Below are positions 44,406 through 55,706 of a stretch of DNA of 64,000 nt, piece by piece. Positions within the stretch are counted from its first letter, which is position 1, and each line of letters starts with the position of its first letter. The stretch is from contig OX387611.1 in the NCBI GenBank assembly GCA_947568835.1, positions 5,212,001 through 5,276,000 of the forward strand, read 5' to 3'. Under the pieces are notes generated by a model. The model saw nothing but the letters and a program-made list of their open reading frames with translations. It ran no database searches and was not told the origin of the DNA. The position numbers were made by a program, and so were the translations under genes. Source of the DNA: Protonemura montana (lineage: Eukaryota > Arthropoda > Insecta > Plecoptera > Nemouridae).

Positions 44406-46640
44406 CTGTTAAATCTGATTTAAATTACAAATGTAAGTGATATAAGTGTCAGAGAACGTTTTGCTGGCAAGTAAATGTTCACTCGATAAAAAATCTAAAA
44501 AAAAACTTCTTTCGTTATGTTTTTTAATAATATCATAAAATATAGAACGATACATTTTTTGAGAAGAGAAGAGTTTATTATGAAATGAATATTCTCTGTT
44601 TCTTTTCTTTTATTTTTCTGAAAAATAAAGAACCCACGTAAAAGAAACTGATTACGTTCAAAACGATGAAGCAACAAAAAAATGAAGAAGACTGAATCAC
44701 TCTTCTCTTGCATTAAATAAGTTTTTTTTTTGTAAATCTATTTTTATACCTGTCACCGGAGAGAGAACGGGGAAAAGTAATAACCGAAGTTATTAGCAAA
44801 GTTAATGTGACCTTATTTCAGGAAACTCGAGTACTTTTCTCCCAAGCGAGCTGCCCCGTAATCAGGATATTACATTTCCTGCAAAAACCACCTGTTGGCT
44901 TTCTGTATTCTAGAGCGCGACAGAGAATCAAACTAAAAAAAAAAACACATACACACACACAATATTGAACAAAATTGTGTTGCAAAAATTTGATGATTAC
45001 CAGTACAGAGATCAACAGAGTTATTTTTAGAGCCTCGTGAAGAAGATGAAATTGATTTTGATTTAAATTGCTTGTGAATTATTTTGTATATGCCACTGAT
45101 TTGTATGTTCTTGCGTGGATGGCGGTCGCCATGTTTGTTTTTTTGCTGTAGAGCAGTTATTCTCAAATTTCCGATATTTTGTTTTCCCGTTTTATAATTT
45201 TTTTAACACCGAGTAGCCCTCATTAGTAAAATATTAGTAGATAAACATAATTAAATTGCATAATAAACAGCACGCAAATAAACAGACTATGACAGAAAAA
45301 AAATATATACATTTTATCTTGACTATCTTTATTTTGAGCAGTAGCCGACTGAATTTAAGCCAATGGAAATTTGAGAAAAATTTGTTAGTATCAGGTGAAC
45401 AATTCTATGATAACGCAGAAATTCAACTAACGATTCGGGCCCAAGCTTAAAATTTAACAAAAATATTAATAAATATAGATTTATAAAATGTGTTAAATAT
45501 TTTGTTTGTTTGTTTAATTAATTTACTTTGTTTTATTTCTACCATTTTACATAATATAGCATTTGAAACGAGTCTTAAAATAAAAATTACAAATAAAAAT
45601 TAAAAATTCCTTCTTCAAAACCTTGCATGCATAAATATTCATTTTTGGCTTAGCCCAGATTTACTAAATTCTTCATACTCGTCCAGATAGTTATATGAAG
45701 TTTTCCAGAAAAGTGCTCAAATGTAAAACTAAATATTTTTCCGTTCCCCAGGGAGGTCCGCGTACTATGCTAGGGAAAACCCAGCTGTAGGGACTTCGAT
45801 CTTCCATTTCCCTTGTAACGGCGAAGCCAAGCATTTTGTAAATGACCTACAAATACGAACACTGACAAATGTAATTAATATCAATTACGTTTGAGGCTGG
45901 TGGTGGGTCGAGGGGAGACAATGAAAATTGTTATTTAGGTTTTAATTGGAATAATTGTTTCTACACAATTATTATGACCTTCTTTAAAAGATATAAAATT
46001 AACTCAAAATGAAATAAAATAATATTTTACACAATAAAAATGTAATGCAAAGATAATTAAAAATGAAGTTATAAAATTGTAACTTGTAAAGAATTATCTT
46101 CGTACGGTAAAATTGTGTGTATTTAAAAAAAAAAACTAGTAAGTATTGTATTTTAATTTTTTTATTAATTTTTTTTGAAATGATTTATTATGTATAAGAT
46201 CAAAATAAACACAGAATTTGCCAGTATATTTTTGGAGCTAGTAAGTACCTAATGTAAAACTGTATAAATTCATATTAATATTACATAGTAATTGAACACA
46301 ACACAAAAAAAAAAAAAATCTGGTTTACCCTAGTAATCATTTACCGATCGGTGTTTTGAAGCTTTTGTTTAGAAATACGACACGTGGAAACAATTCTCTT
46401 TTGTACAAAATTCAAGGAATTCGTTAAACTTTTTGTACAATTTGTTTGTATTAAGGTTATTGTGAAGCCTTCAAGGTATTGTGAAAGAGACATCTAATAC
46501 CACAGTGAACAAACCTAATGATTCTACATTCTGATGGAAACTTTAGTATATTTAAAAAACAATTTGTCAAGCGTTTTAAATTTGCAGTGCAACTTGTTAT
46601 TAACACACAAAATTCAAAAATTTGGGAATAAGAGTTGTCA
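44406..46640. other. unassigned AT-rich stretch
   Basis: Long AT-rich run with chance frames on both strands; a short CA run near 44950. Nothing recognised. Confidence 0.4.
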
Positions 46641-46644
46641 GGCT

Positions 46645-47125
46645 GGATTTTACCAAAATTTTCAACTATAAGTTGGATCTCTAGCTCGCGGAAACATCTG
46701 AATTTCACTGCATGTGATTGGAAATCGCCATGGCAACAGTTTCAACAAAATGTTCAACTATAAGTTGGATCTCTAGCTCACAGAAACATCTGAATTTCAC
46801 TGCATGTGATTGGAAGTCGTCATGGCAACAGTTTCAACAAAATGTTCAACTATAAGTTGGATCTCTAGCTCACAGAAACATCTGAATTTCACTGCATGTG
46901 ATTGGAAGTCGTCATGGCAACAGTTTCAACAAAATGTTCAACTATAAGTTGGATCTCTAGCTCACAGAAACATCTGAATTTCACTGCATGTGATTGGAAG
47001 TCGTCATGGCAACAGTTTCAACAAAATGTTCAACTATAAGTTGGGTTTCTAGCTCACAGAAACATCTGAATTTCACTGCATCTGATTGGAAGTCGCCATG
47101 GCAATAATTTCAACCATCACTTCAA
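46645..47125. repeat. minisatellite, 92-bp unit, about 5 copies
   Basis: Unit GTTCAACTATAAGTTGGATC, TCTAGCTCACAGAAACATCT, GAATTTCACTGCATGTGATT, GGAAGTCGTCATGGCAACAG. Starts at 46752 and 46844 give the period. Confidence 0.95.
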
Positions 47126-47139
47126 CTAGAAGGCGAAAT

Positions 47140-47545
47140 TTTGGCATGTGGAAACACCGGTTTTCATGAGATCACCGAAGTTAAGCAGCACTGCGCTGGG
47201 TCAGGTATTGGATGGGTGACCATCATACACATGACCAGTTCTGTTCGGGAGAGAGGTTGGAGGGATAAAAGTTAGTACAGCAACCTCTCGACAGCATGGA
47301 GTTGTGGAGGAATCATGTTGTTCACGTTGTACCGTCCTTCGGAAGAGACGTTATGTCAGTGGTCCCCATGGTGCTCTTCAATAGGAGTAGGCTACGTGCC
47401 GGCACCGGGATTCCTCACCTCCCTTCTAGGCTAGATAAGATTCATTATCATTTTCACCATCATTCCCCCATTCACCGACGCCATTAAACCAGTGCCTCAC
47501 TGCCCGTTGCCAAAACAGTTCATCGTTAAACACTACTAATCAATA
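47140..47545 (+). mobile_element. 5S rRNA-derived SINE, best-preserved head
   Basis: GTGGAAACACCGGTTTTCAT, GAGATCACCGAAGTTAAGCA (box A region as in 5S rRNA), TCAGGTATTGGATGGGTGAC (box C), then the body (slightly deleted after GTACAGCAACCTCTCGACAG) and the tail CATCATTCCCCCATTCACCG, ACGCCATTAAACCAGTGCC, TCATCGTTAAACACTAC. It sits directly beside the 92-bp array. Confidence 0.88.
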
Positions 47546-48964
47546 TTGCATTCAACGTCAATCGGTTGATAAACCTGTCTGATTGTCCGCCATGTTGATT
47601 AAGATTTACTCGCTCTGCCACCTACCAGCTCTTCGTGGAACTTTTAGTTTAAAAAATTCTCCCACAATCTCAGTTTGTAGCGAGCTAGCCAGTATTTGTG
47701 ATATAAGTTGGTTGCGATTTAACTTATCATTAAAAATCACCGATTTTTTTTACCATTTTAGTTCTAAAAAACGCCGTTAATTTCTCCATTTGCATCTCTG
47801 ACTATATTTTTTTCTCTAGACGATTAAATCCTGGGTGTCTGCATTTCCTCTTTTCTAAAAAAAATTTCTGTAAAAAATTACGCCAAATGGCTCATAAATC
47901 CATGACGCCTCAAGTAACGCTGGATGAGTTTCTGAATTTTTTAACAAACTGATTCACATTCAGGTCACTGTGCCGAAACCCGGCAAGGAAATTAAAAATA
48001 AATTTACATTGTACTTTTTTTTTTGTAGAAAACGTAATTTCCTGTGGGATTATGCAACCCGTGCTTTGTAATGGACGTGCAACAAACAACTATCTAACGT
48101 TGTAAAAATGGTTAAAGGTCGATCAAGGATCTATTGAAAATGTGCTGTCGTAATTTAGAATATCATTGTTTAAGGTAAAGCCTGGTTCATTGAAGTGATG
48201 AATCTACATGTAATGAGACAAATAAATATACTTACATTACGTTAATTAAAGTTATTTAACAGAATAACAGATTAACATCATAATTATAAAAAAATCCCTT
48301 CTGTTCCCCCGAAAAAAATGCAAAAAACTCGATTTTTTAATTTAATAATTAACAAAGCTTAACAAGTCAATTATTACATTTTCAAGTGAAAAAAATCAAC
48401 CGGATATTGATGTGCAAATAAAAAAAAAAAAAAACAGTTAGGCTGTGAATTAAAACATGATTCTTCATCCGGCAGTTACCTTTTCAACCACACCGAATGA
48501 AACCGATTTATTATCAATTAAACGATCAAATAAATGAACTTACAATAAGCAAATTGAATTCAAACAACAAGAAAAAAGAAATCAAATTTCAAGCAAACTT
48601 TGCAATAATCAATCTCGATTACAAACAGCACCAACATTTCGACCAAGTCGATATCGCATCACAGTTTCTCATCGTATACCATCGCCATTGTGCGAGCGCT
48701 CGCCAATTGTTGACTTTGTAACAATCAGAGGTTTGGTAGCCACCCTCTAAAGTTTCGACAGTCTAATAATATCCCGGCTGTTGTATGGCGTTTGAGTTAG
48801 CGACACACCATTATTATTTCGTCAGCCAGAAATCGCTCGAAAGTTCAGCTCGCGAGTGAGTGCTTCCTGCAATTTCAAACTCGAGAATGTAAATTTTCCT
48901 CGTATTGCAAATGTGGCGTAGGTTCAGGAACATATCTGATTTCATGTATAATATATCATTTTCG
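47546..48964. other. unassigned AT-rich stretch
   Basis: No exon or repeat family recognised. Confidence 0.4.
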
Positions 48965-49605
48965 CTCAACTGAAAAGAGCGGACAATCTTCATCGCCTCT
49001 GTGCTGAACATTCCGTGACAGGGTGCTTGTTTCGTTCCACGCAAAGGAGCGGACACTCGCCGTCGCCTTTGTGCTGGACATTCCGTGACTGTTTCGTCCT
49101 TGTTTCGCTCCACGCAAAGGAGCGGACACTCGCCGTCGCCTCTGTGCTGGACACTTCGTGACAGGGTGCTTGTTTCGCTCCACGCAAAGAAGCGGACACT
49201 CGCCGTCGCCTCTGTGCTGGACATTCCATGACAGGGCGCTTGTTTCGCTCCACGCAAAGGAGCGGACACTCGCCGTCGCCTCTGTGCTGAACATTCCATG
49301 ACAGGGTGCTTGTTTCGCTCCACGCAAAGGAGCGGACACTCGCCGTCGCCTCTGTGCTGGACATACCGTGACAGGGTGCTTGTTTCGCTCCACGCAAAGG
49401 AGCGGTCACTCGTCGTCGCCTCTGTGCTGGACATTCCGTGACAGGGTGCTTGTTTCGCTCCACGCAAAGGAGTGGACACTCGCCGTCGCCTCTGTGCTGG
49501 ACATTCCGTGACAGGGTGCTTGTTTCACTCCACGCGAAGGAGCGGTCACTCGTCGTCGCCTCTGTGCTGGACATTCCGTGACAGGGTGCTTGTTTAACGC
49601 AAAGG
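48965..49605. repeat. minisatellite, 70-bp unit, about 9 copies
   Basis: Unit AAAGGAGCGGACACTCGCCG, TCGCCTCTGTGCTGGACATT, CCGTGACAGGGTGCTTGTTT, CGCTCCACGC. Starts such as 49168 and 49238 fix the 70-bp period. Because 70 is not a multiple of three, the frames of 145 to 221 codons seen on the - strand cycle through all three readings of the unit; they are repeat artefacts. Confidence 0.95.
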
Positions 49606-50200
49606 AGCGTCTGCTACTTTGCGTTAATTATAGACGTACGGACGTTAATTATTATTACGGACGTTAATTATAGCAAAGATTCAATATATCATCGTTTCAT
49701 CAGTTATTATTTGTTGAATATACCTTTACCTCTGACAGACAACCAGCAAGTTAATTAGTCGGCAACTTTGGAAGCGGGTCAGATGTAATTGCTCATCGTT
49801 AATTGGCTGGAGTCAGAGCCTGGTTTGGCTTGGGGCAATCATTCTTTGTGTGGTTGGAACAAAGGAAAGGTACTGGTAGCATGTAGATGTTACAAATTGT
49901 TACCATTTCTAAATGACCAGTTTAAAAATATATGTTCGAGACGGTTCGTCTGAGGAACTTTCTTCCGTGTTAATTAAATTGGTTGCCCCCAGGATGTATT
50001 TATAAATGTTTCTTTAAATGCATTTTTCTCCAAATTGGATCCGTCAGCCACATTTCAAACCGAATCTGCACAAAACACAAAAAAAAAACTATAAAAGAAA
50101 AACAAAATTGCCAAGATTGTTTCATTTACCTTAATTAACTTTCAAATCGTTTAATTGAGAGTAACTCAATTCAGACTTCAATTCAACACAGACTCGGAAC
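49606..50200. other. unassigned stretch
   Basis: No gene or repeat recognised. Confidence 0.4.
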
Positions 50201-50395
50201 CTCCACCCACAAACCCCTAGACGCAGCCCGCAGTGCCATTTTGGCTCCTCCACGCTCAAACCCCTAAACGCAACCCGCAGTGAACACTTGGCTCCGCCAC
50301 GCACAATCCCCTAAACGCAACCCGCTGAACAAACTTGGCTCCTCCACGCTCAACTCCTAGACGCAGCCCGCAGAGCAGACTCGGCTTTTTCACGC
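50200..50395. repeat. degenerate tandem repeat, about 48-bp unit, 4 copies
   Basis: CCTCCACGCTCAAACCCCTA, AACGCAACCCGCAGTGAAC, ACTTGGCTCC repeated about four times with point changes. Confidence 0.85.
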
Positions 50396-50964
50396 ACACA
50401 TCCCTGGCTACTCATGTTATAAATAGGAATATCGATCGTGGGCTTGTGCAACAGGTTCGCACTGCAAGCAGCGGTTCGTTGCCATGCATTGGTTACAAAA
50501 CAATTTCCTGGATGTAAAAAAACCCGGTCCGCCACTGTCGATCTGTCTCTGTTAAATGCAGATCACATGGCATGACATGTCTGTGTTTTGTGAATTAATG
50601 AGTGGTGACATCGGGTGACAATGTAGTGGCATCAAGCGCCTGGTAACGACAACTGTCGATGGTACCTGCTGGTTTGGGAGTTGTAGCATTTTTGCAGTGA
50701 ATATTACGGTTAGAGTTTGTGCTGTTATTCTACTGGCGCGTCTATGTCAAAATGTTTTGAGAAAATTGTCTGTTGAATGATTTTTGAGCCGCTAAAAAAG
50801 AGGGGGATGCTAAAAGGTGAAAGCACTGTCGTTTTCAGTGTTTTTTGTTTTTTTTAATTTCTCGCAGATTACTCGTCTTTTATTTTAATTAACTCTCAAT
50901 TCATCTTTATTGCTGGTGAACTTAACGAGTAGTGAACAAGTATTGACGTTTTGAGCTACTAGAG
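50396..50964. other. unassigned stretch
   Basis: Two opposing 60-codon frames near 50335-50535; no family features. Confidence 0.4.
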
Positions 50965-51120
50965 AAAAATCAATTTATTGAAAAATCGACAGCTATCCAA
51001 ATATATGGTTGACCATTAAGGTCTAGCTTACTGATCTATATTTTAATACGATTTTTTATTAATAATAATTATGATTATGGTTATGGTAATTATGAAGTGT
51101 TGTTGTACAAATGGTTGTGT
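50965..51120. repeat. dispersed 150-170 bp repeat, second copy
   Basis: Matches 5425-5580 almost base for base: AAAAATCGACAGCTATCCAA, ATGGTTGACCAT, AGGTCTAGCTTACTGATC, AATTATGAAGTGTTGTTGTA. No inverted ends or coding capacity seen. Confidence 0.75.
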
Positions 51121-51364
51121 AAGATGCAAATTGATGATTTAAGAATGGCAGGAACTATTGAATCTAAAATTGAGAGCGAGATGATGAAACGTTTGAGAAA
51201 GTTAGTGAAAAACGTCGGTATTCCTGCCCGAGCACCGACCAGCCACCACCCACTACCTCCCATTTTCTGACAGGGATCTGATCCCTGTCAATCCTGATAA
51301 AGGATATGAGCATTACAAAATTACTTCAAAATACATTCAATATACAAATAACTTCAATTAATAA

Positions 51365-51660
51365 TGATTTTTAGACTCATGTCTACTTGATTTATCCTTA
51401 GCACTAGTTTTAATAAAAACTATTTGAAATGGGTTTTGAATGCTAAGTAATTTTTTGCCAGCTTATTTTATTAAGATGCATTTAGGAAGCTTGAACTAGG
51501 TAATTGTTATAATTTTATGTGGTTCTTTTGTAATCCAAAAATTTTCAGGACTGCTCTAACCCTCGGAGAAGTAACTAGCGTATGTTAAGAAACGTCGGGA
51601 AATTTAGTAGCCCTTTACTAAGCATTCAAAACCCATTTCAAATAGTTGTTATTAAGTTCC
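51365..51660. mobile_element. ACTAGT foldback family, full-length copy with spacer
   Basis: Left arm TTTTTAGACTCATGTCTACT, TGATTTATCCTTAGCACTAG, GGGTTTTGAATGCTAAGTAA. A spacer of about 90 bp follows. The right half is GGACTGCTCTAACCCTCGG, GAAACGTCGGGAAATTTAGT, AGCCCTTTACTAAGCATTC, AAAACCCATTTCAAATAG. Confidence 0.78.
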
Positions 51661-53084
51661 ATTAAATGTATTTTCTAAACAATAAAAATTAAAAGAACGG
51701 TCTTACAACTTTCAAGCTGTGTTTTCTTGTAAGCAATTTATTTCCATTTTATTTCGTAGCATGTTTTTTGAACTTTATCTAAGCCCTTTTTAATTTGTTA
51801 AACAATTTCATTCAGAACCAAAACCATTTCACGAAAAAACTTTTTTTTTTGTATTGACGAATGCTTACTTTGCTCTTGCAGTTTTCTTCAAGTAAAGTCT
51901 CTTACAACCCTTGAAGACTTTCCCGAAGTGGAAACTGATGATTGCCTCCGGAGGAAAAACCACTCGTGGAGTTATTTGCAGAAACTCAGCACAATCTTTG
52001 CGTAATAAACTTTGCCGTTCGCCCAAGTTTTCAGAGTTTTAAAGACGAATGTACAAAGTTAAACGATTGCTATGAGAATTTAATTCCCATTACAGCTTGT
52101 GTACGGAGAGGTGTTTGATAAATGGGGCTTGTATAGAGTTGCCAAAGACAAATTTACAGTTTCTAAATTTGAAAGTTTCGTCACGTGTCCTTGACGAAAA
52201 ACCGTGAGGTAAAAGCTCTTTTAAAAGTCAGTCCAAGATCTCAGAAATGAAACGGTTATAATTGAAAATGAACGACCTGCAATGCAAGCTTTTTTTTAAG
52301 TTGGTACAAAATTTGAAACGGCAAGTCTTTTTCATTTTTTAGCTTGTAGACATGTAATTTTACAGGACATTGCAATAATGGCTTAAGAACGAATTTAAAT
52401 TAACGAACCGTTAAAACAGGTTTCGGAACATGTATTGGTTGACAAAACAGAGGAAAGTTACAAATAATCATTTTACATTTAAAAGCAATCCTGTTAGTAT
52501 TTTGCTTTTACCCTAGTATTCACGAAATTTTACGTTACCGTAAGAAAAAGTGTCAATGAAATAAAAAAAAAAAAAAAAAAAAATTGGTTTCAGCCGGAAA
52601 ACATGTGACCTCCATTAGTGCAAAAAAAGGAACTAAATTTTCACAAAACGTGACACATTACTTTGGTTAATATGCTGTGTTTTTTGGACGAAAAATCTGA
52701 TTTTGACTTTTTTTTGTGTTGTATCTTCAGAATTTGAAGATTATCTTTCAATCAGTCGTATATCCCAGGTGCTAGGTTTCAAACATATCATTGTGTTTCC
52801 TTATCAGTTTCATAATGTATAGGAATCCAAACAGAAGAAATTTAACCTGTATCATTTTGTTCGGACTGTGGCCACAGAAATGTTGTAAGTAATCTCGTAT
52901 TCATATTCAAGAAACACAAATGAGTTGTAGAATAAATCTTAATAATTAATAACCATTTTAAGGAAAACGTTATACACATCAGAGAATATCGAATCAAGTA
53001 ATTATACACTAAATGTGTAAGCGAACTTATTTAACATCATTTTGAATTACGTTTAACTGTCTGCATCTGAAGACTTCCTTTTGT
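51661..53084. other. unassigned AT-rich stretch
   Basis: Contains a poly-A run near 52562-52583; no gene recognised. Confidence 0.4.
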
Positions 53085-53275
53085 ATTGATGGTTTTTAGA
53101 CTCATGTCTACTTGATTTATCCTTAGCACAAGTTTTTAGAAAAACTATTTGAACTGGGCTTTGAATGCTAAGTAAAGGGCTACTAAATTTCCATGGTCCA
53201 AATTCAGGGAAATTTAGTAGCCCTTTACTTAGCATTCAAAACCCAGTTCAAATAGTTTTTCTAAAAACTTCCTTT
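53085..53275. mobile_element. ACTAGT foldback family, compact hairpin copy
   Basis: Left arm AAAAACTATTTGAACTGGGC, TTTGAATGCTAAGTAAAGGG, CTACTAAATTTCC; a short loop; then the complement GGAAATTTAGTAGCCCTTTA, CTTAGCATTCAAAACCCAG, TTCAAATAGTTTTTCTAAAA. The arms are about 70 bases and nearly perfect. It sits 0.4 kb upstream of the receptor exon at 53712. Confidence 0.85.
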
Positions 53276-53711
53276 TGTAATTTTTTTAATTTCGATTACA
53301 ATGTTTTCTGGATTTTTCATAAAAATACAAATTAAAAGCTAGTTTTTAAAATGTCCGGCACAAAAAGAAAAACTGGTACAGACACGTCTCCAAAGTCACC
53401 GCCAATCAGCTTTATTTATTTCCATCGCAATCTGCTGCTCATTTTACTGGAAATTGTAAAACTTTCCCTAACAAGTTTACTCTGTGTTTAAAGAAAATTC
53501 AAGAAATTGACTCTCTGTACTCTTAAGTGATTGAAAACGCTTAAAAAACAGACCAACACATTTTTTTTTTAAATATGACCACTATTAAATTAATGCTAAT
53601 TGCAAGTTTGCATGTCCCAACTTGCAAGCTTTTCCAATAGCCGCTTTAAGCAACATTCAAAACCGAATATAAACAAAATTAAGACCTGCTCAATCTTACT
53701 TTTTTTTTCAG

Positions 53712-53828
53712 GATCAGGAGCGATATGTCCTGGAACGTTCGACGGATGGGCATGTTGGGACGACACTCCTGCAGGACACACTGCGTTCGCCCCGTGTCCC
53801 GAGTTCGTTACCGGGTTCGACCCAAATC
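53712..53828 (+). CDS. class B GPCR (calcitonin/DH31 receptor-like), hormone-binding domain exon
   Basis: An internal exon with a T-rich tract and CAG acceptor and a GTGAGT donor, phase 1 at both ends. Its residues read C-P-G-T-F-D-G-W-A-C-W-D-D-T-P-A-G, then A-F-A-P-C-P-E-F-V-T-G-F-D-P-N. This is the conserved centre of the extracellular hormone-receptor domain of secretin-family GPCRs, with W, C-W, T-P-A-G and C-P in the usual order. The F-D-G-W...C-W-D-D form and G-F-D-P ending are those of calcitonin-type receptors (insect DH31 receptor or hector), unlike CRF/DH44 or PDF receptors (C-W-P-R-T). Two of the domain's disulfide cysteines pair with ones in flanking exons. The seven-helix part must lie beyond the right edge; I did not find the next exon. 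Coupling through Gs to cAMP is known for the family. Confidence 0.85.
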
Positions 53829-53881
53829 GTGAGTAACTCGTTACAACTGTTATCTTTTTTTGTCATAAAACAGCTGCGTCC

Positions 53882-54180
53882 CAGCAAACACAGACAGGTG
53901 GGCGCTAGATTGGGCCCGAGCGGGCCCAATCAATCCAGGCCCAAGCCTGGCTAGGCTGGGCAGTTGGGTTCGAGCGGGCTGAGCCCAGTGGGCCCCACAT
54001 GGGCGCCAGGCGGGCGCTGGCTGGGCTAGACACACGGGCTAGCCCACGTTGGTTCCCAGTGAGGCCCGCGCGGGGTCCAGACGGGCACGACGCGGGCAAG
54101 CCCAGCGGAGCCCGTGCCGAGCCCATGCACGGGCTAGAGATAGGGGCAAGCCGGGCCCCAGCTTGCCCCCATCTCTAGCC
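53882..54180. repeat. GC-rich block X with CCCAGCAAACAC end
   Basis: Starts TCCCAGCAAACACAGACAGG and runs through dense GGGCCC/AGCCCG motifs to CCCCATCTCTAGCC. The same sequence, inverted, is at about 62020-62416. Frames across it on the - strand reflect the GC-rich composition only. Confidence 0.8.
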
Positions 54181-54627
54181 TGAAAAAACGACGTTTTTTC
54201 TGGTATATGGCATCGCAGTCAAGTTGGAAGGATAAGCAACGGCTGACAGAAATGATGCTCAGATTTTAAAGTTTGTTTCACCGAAATATTGCAGAAATCA
54301 AAGAAAAATATATATTATTATCTGCACACTCAAACGTTTTTGTAAATGTACAGAAAATTTATCATAAAAATACCAATTATGGTCATAATGAAAAGAGTAT
54401 TTTTATGAAAAATAAAGTGGCGATGTCCAGGTAAGTCCGAAAAACTGACAAGAAAAATGAAATCAGCAACCAATATAAGTAAGAATATGTCTAAAGTTAT
54501 ATTTGTTAATTATTTAAACGAAATTTTATTAATATTTGGACATATAAAATTGTTGTTGCTCTGGTGTTTCTATTTTGGTTACCACGACGCATACCCCAAT
54601 TTGTTGATTGTTAAAGCCGTTGCTTTG

Positions 54628-54860
54628 ACGTGCATCCCAGCAAACACAAAACCAGCCGCCCGCTTGGGCCATACCTGGGCCAGACGGACGGGCCCTTACT
54701 GGGCTCGAGCTGAGTGCCCGCTCTGGCACCGTCTAAAAGAGTCACATTGGCCAGTCCTGGGCCCCAGTGGGCTAGCCCATGTAGCGCCCGCTCTGGCCCC
54801 GTCTGGGGCCCATCTGCTTTGCCTGCCACTCTGCACGTGCCCAGCGTCGCCCTGCTCCAG
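54628..54860. repeat. GC-rich block Y with CCCAGCAAACAC end
   Basis: Starts ATCCCAGCAAACACAAAACC, then GGCCAGACGGACGGGCCC, CTGGCACCGTCTAAAAGAG, CCAGTCCTGGGCCCCAGTG. An inverted copy lies at 61818-61982. Confidence 0.8.
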
Positions 54861-55352
54861 CCCGTCCACGGCCCGTGCATTGCCCTACTCCAGCCCGTCC
54901 ACGGCCCGTGCATTGCCCTACTCCAGCCCGTCCATGGCCCGTGCATTGCCCTACTCCAGCCCGTCCACGGCCCGTGCATTGCCCTACTCCAGCCCGTCCA
55001 CGGCCCGTGCATTGCCCTACTCCAGCCCGTCCACGGCCCGTGCATTGCCCTACTCCAGCCCGTCCACGGCCCGTGCATTGCCCTACTCCAGCCCGTCCAC
55101 GGCCCGTGCATTGCCCTACTCCAGCCCGTCCACGGCCCGTGCATTGCCCTACTCTAGCCCGTCCACGGCCCGTGCATTGCCCTACTCCAGCCCGTCCACG
55201 GCCCGTGCATTGCCCTACTCCAGCCCGTCCACGGCCCGTGCATTGCCCTACTCTAGCCCGTCCACGGCCCGTGCATTGCCCTACTCCAGCCCGTCCACGG
55301 CCCGTGCATTGCCCTACTCCAGCCCGTCCACGGCCCGTGCATTGCCCAGCGT
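54861..55352. repeat. minisatellite, 33-bp unit, about 15 copies
   Basis: Unit CAGCCCGTCCACGGCCCGTG followed by CATTGCCCTACTC, almost invariant. The 33-bp period is 11 codons, so the array is open in several frames on both strands (up to 311 codons with its flanks). The predicted peptides are pure repeats with no domain, so I do not call them genes. Confidence 0.97.
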
Positions 55353-55496
55353 CGCCCTACTCCATTCGATTTCAAGGATTGACAAGGGATAGGTTACCTA
55401 CTAAATACGGACTCAGCATAAATTGTTTAAGTAATTTTATTTATTTTTTGTAAGTCTTATCAAGTTTTTTGTCTCACAGCTCGTGGTATGACAGTG

Positions 55497-55608
55497 TAAA
55501 GGTGGGCCCACAATTGACGCAAGCACAAGCACTAGCATAAGGTGTAACGCGCAATGAAATTAAAACATGGGCAGAGAATCCTACTGCACACAATCGACGC
55601 AAGCGCTA
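55497..55608 (+). repeat. left terminal inverted repeat of Harbinger element
   Basis: 112 bases matching the reverse complement of 59725-59836 with no difference that I can see. It includes a sub-repeat: GACGCAAGC occurs twice. Confidence 0.95.
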
Positions 55609-55706
55609 GCCGGAGCGGCGTAGCGCACATTAAGTTTTAAAAATCGCGCTTTAAAAGGCTGTGGGCAGCTCACATCTGTGCTGTCAAGTGTCATTTTTGT
55701 TTGGTT

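Noticed and set aside
48814-49574. 145- to 221-codon frames on the - strand over the 70-bp array
   Set aside because: All three frames are open and cycle through the same unit; no start context, domain or splice structure supports a gene.
54457-55392. 311-codon frame and other frames over the 33-bp array
   Set aside because: The period is a multiple of three and the unit lacks stops, so every strand gives long frames. The peptide is a bare 11-residue repeat with no domain.
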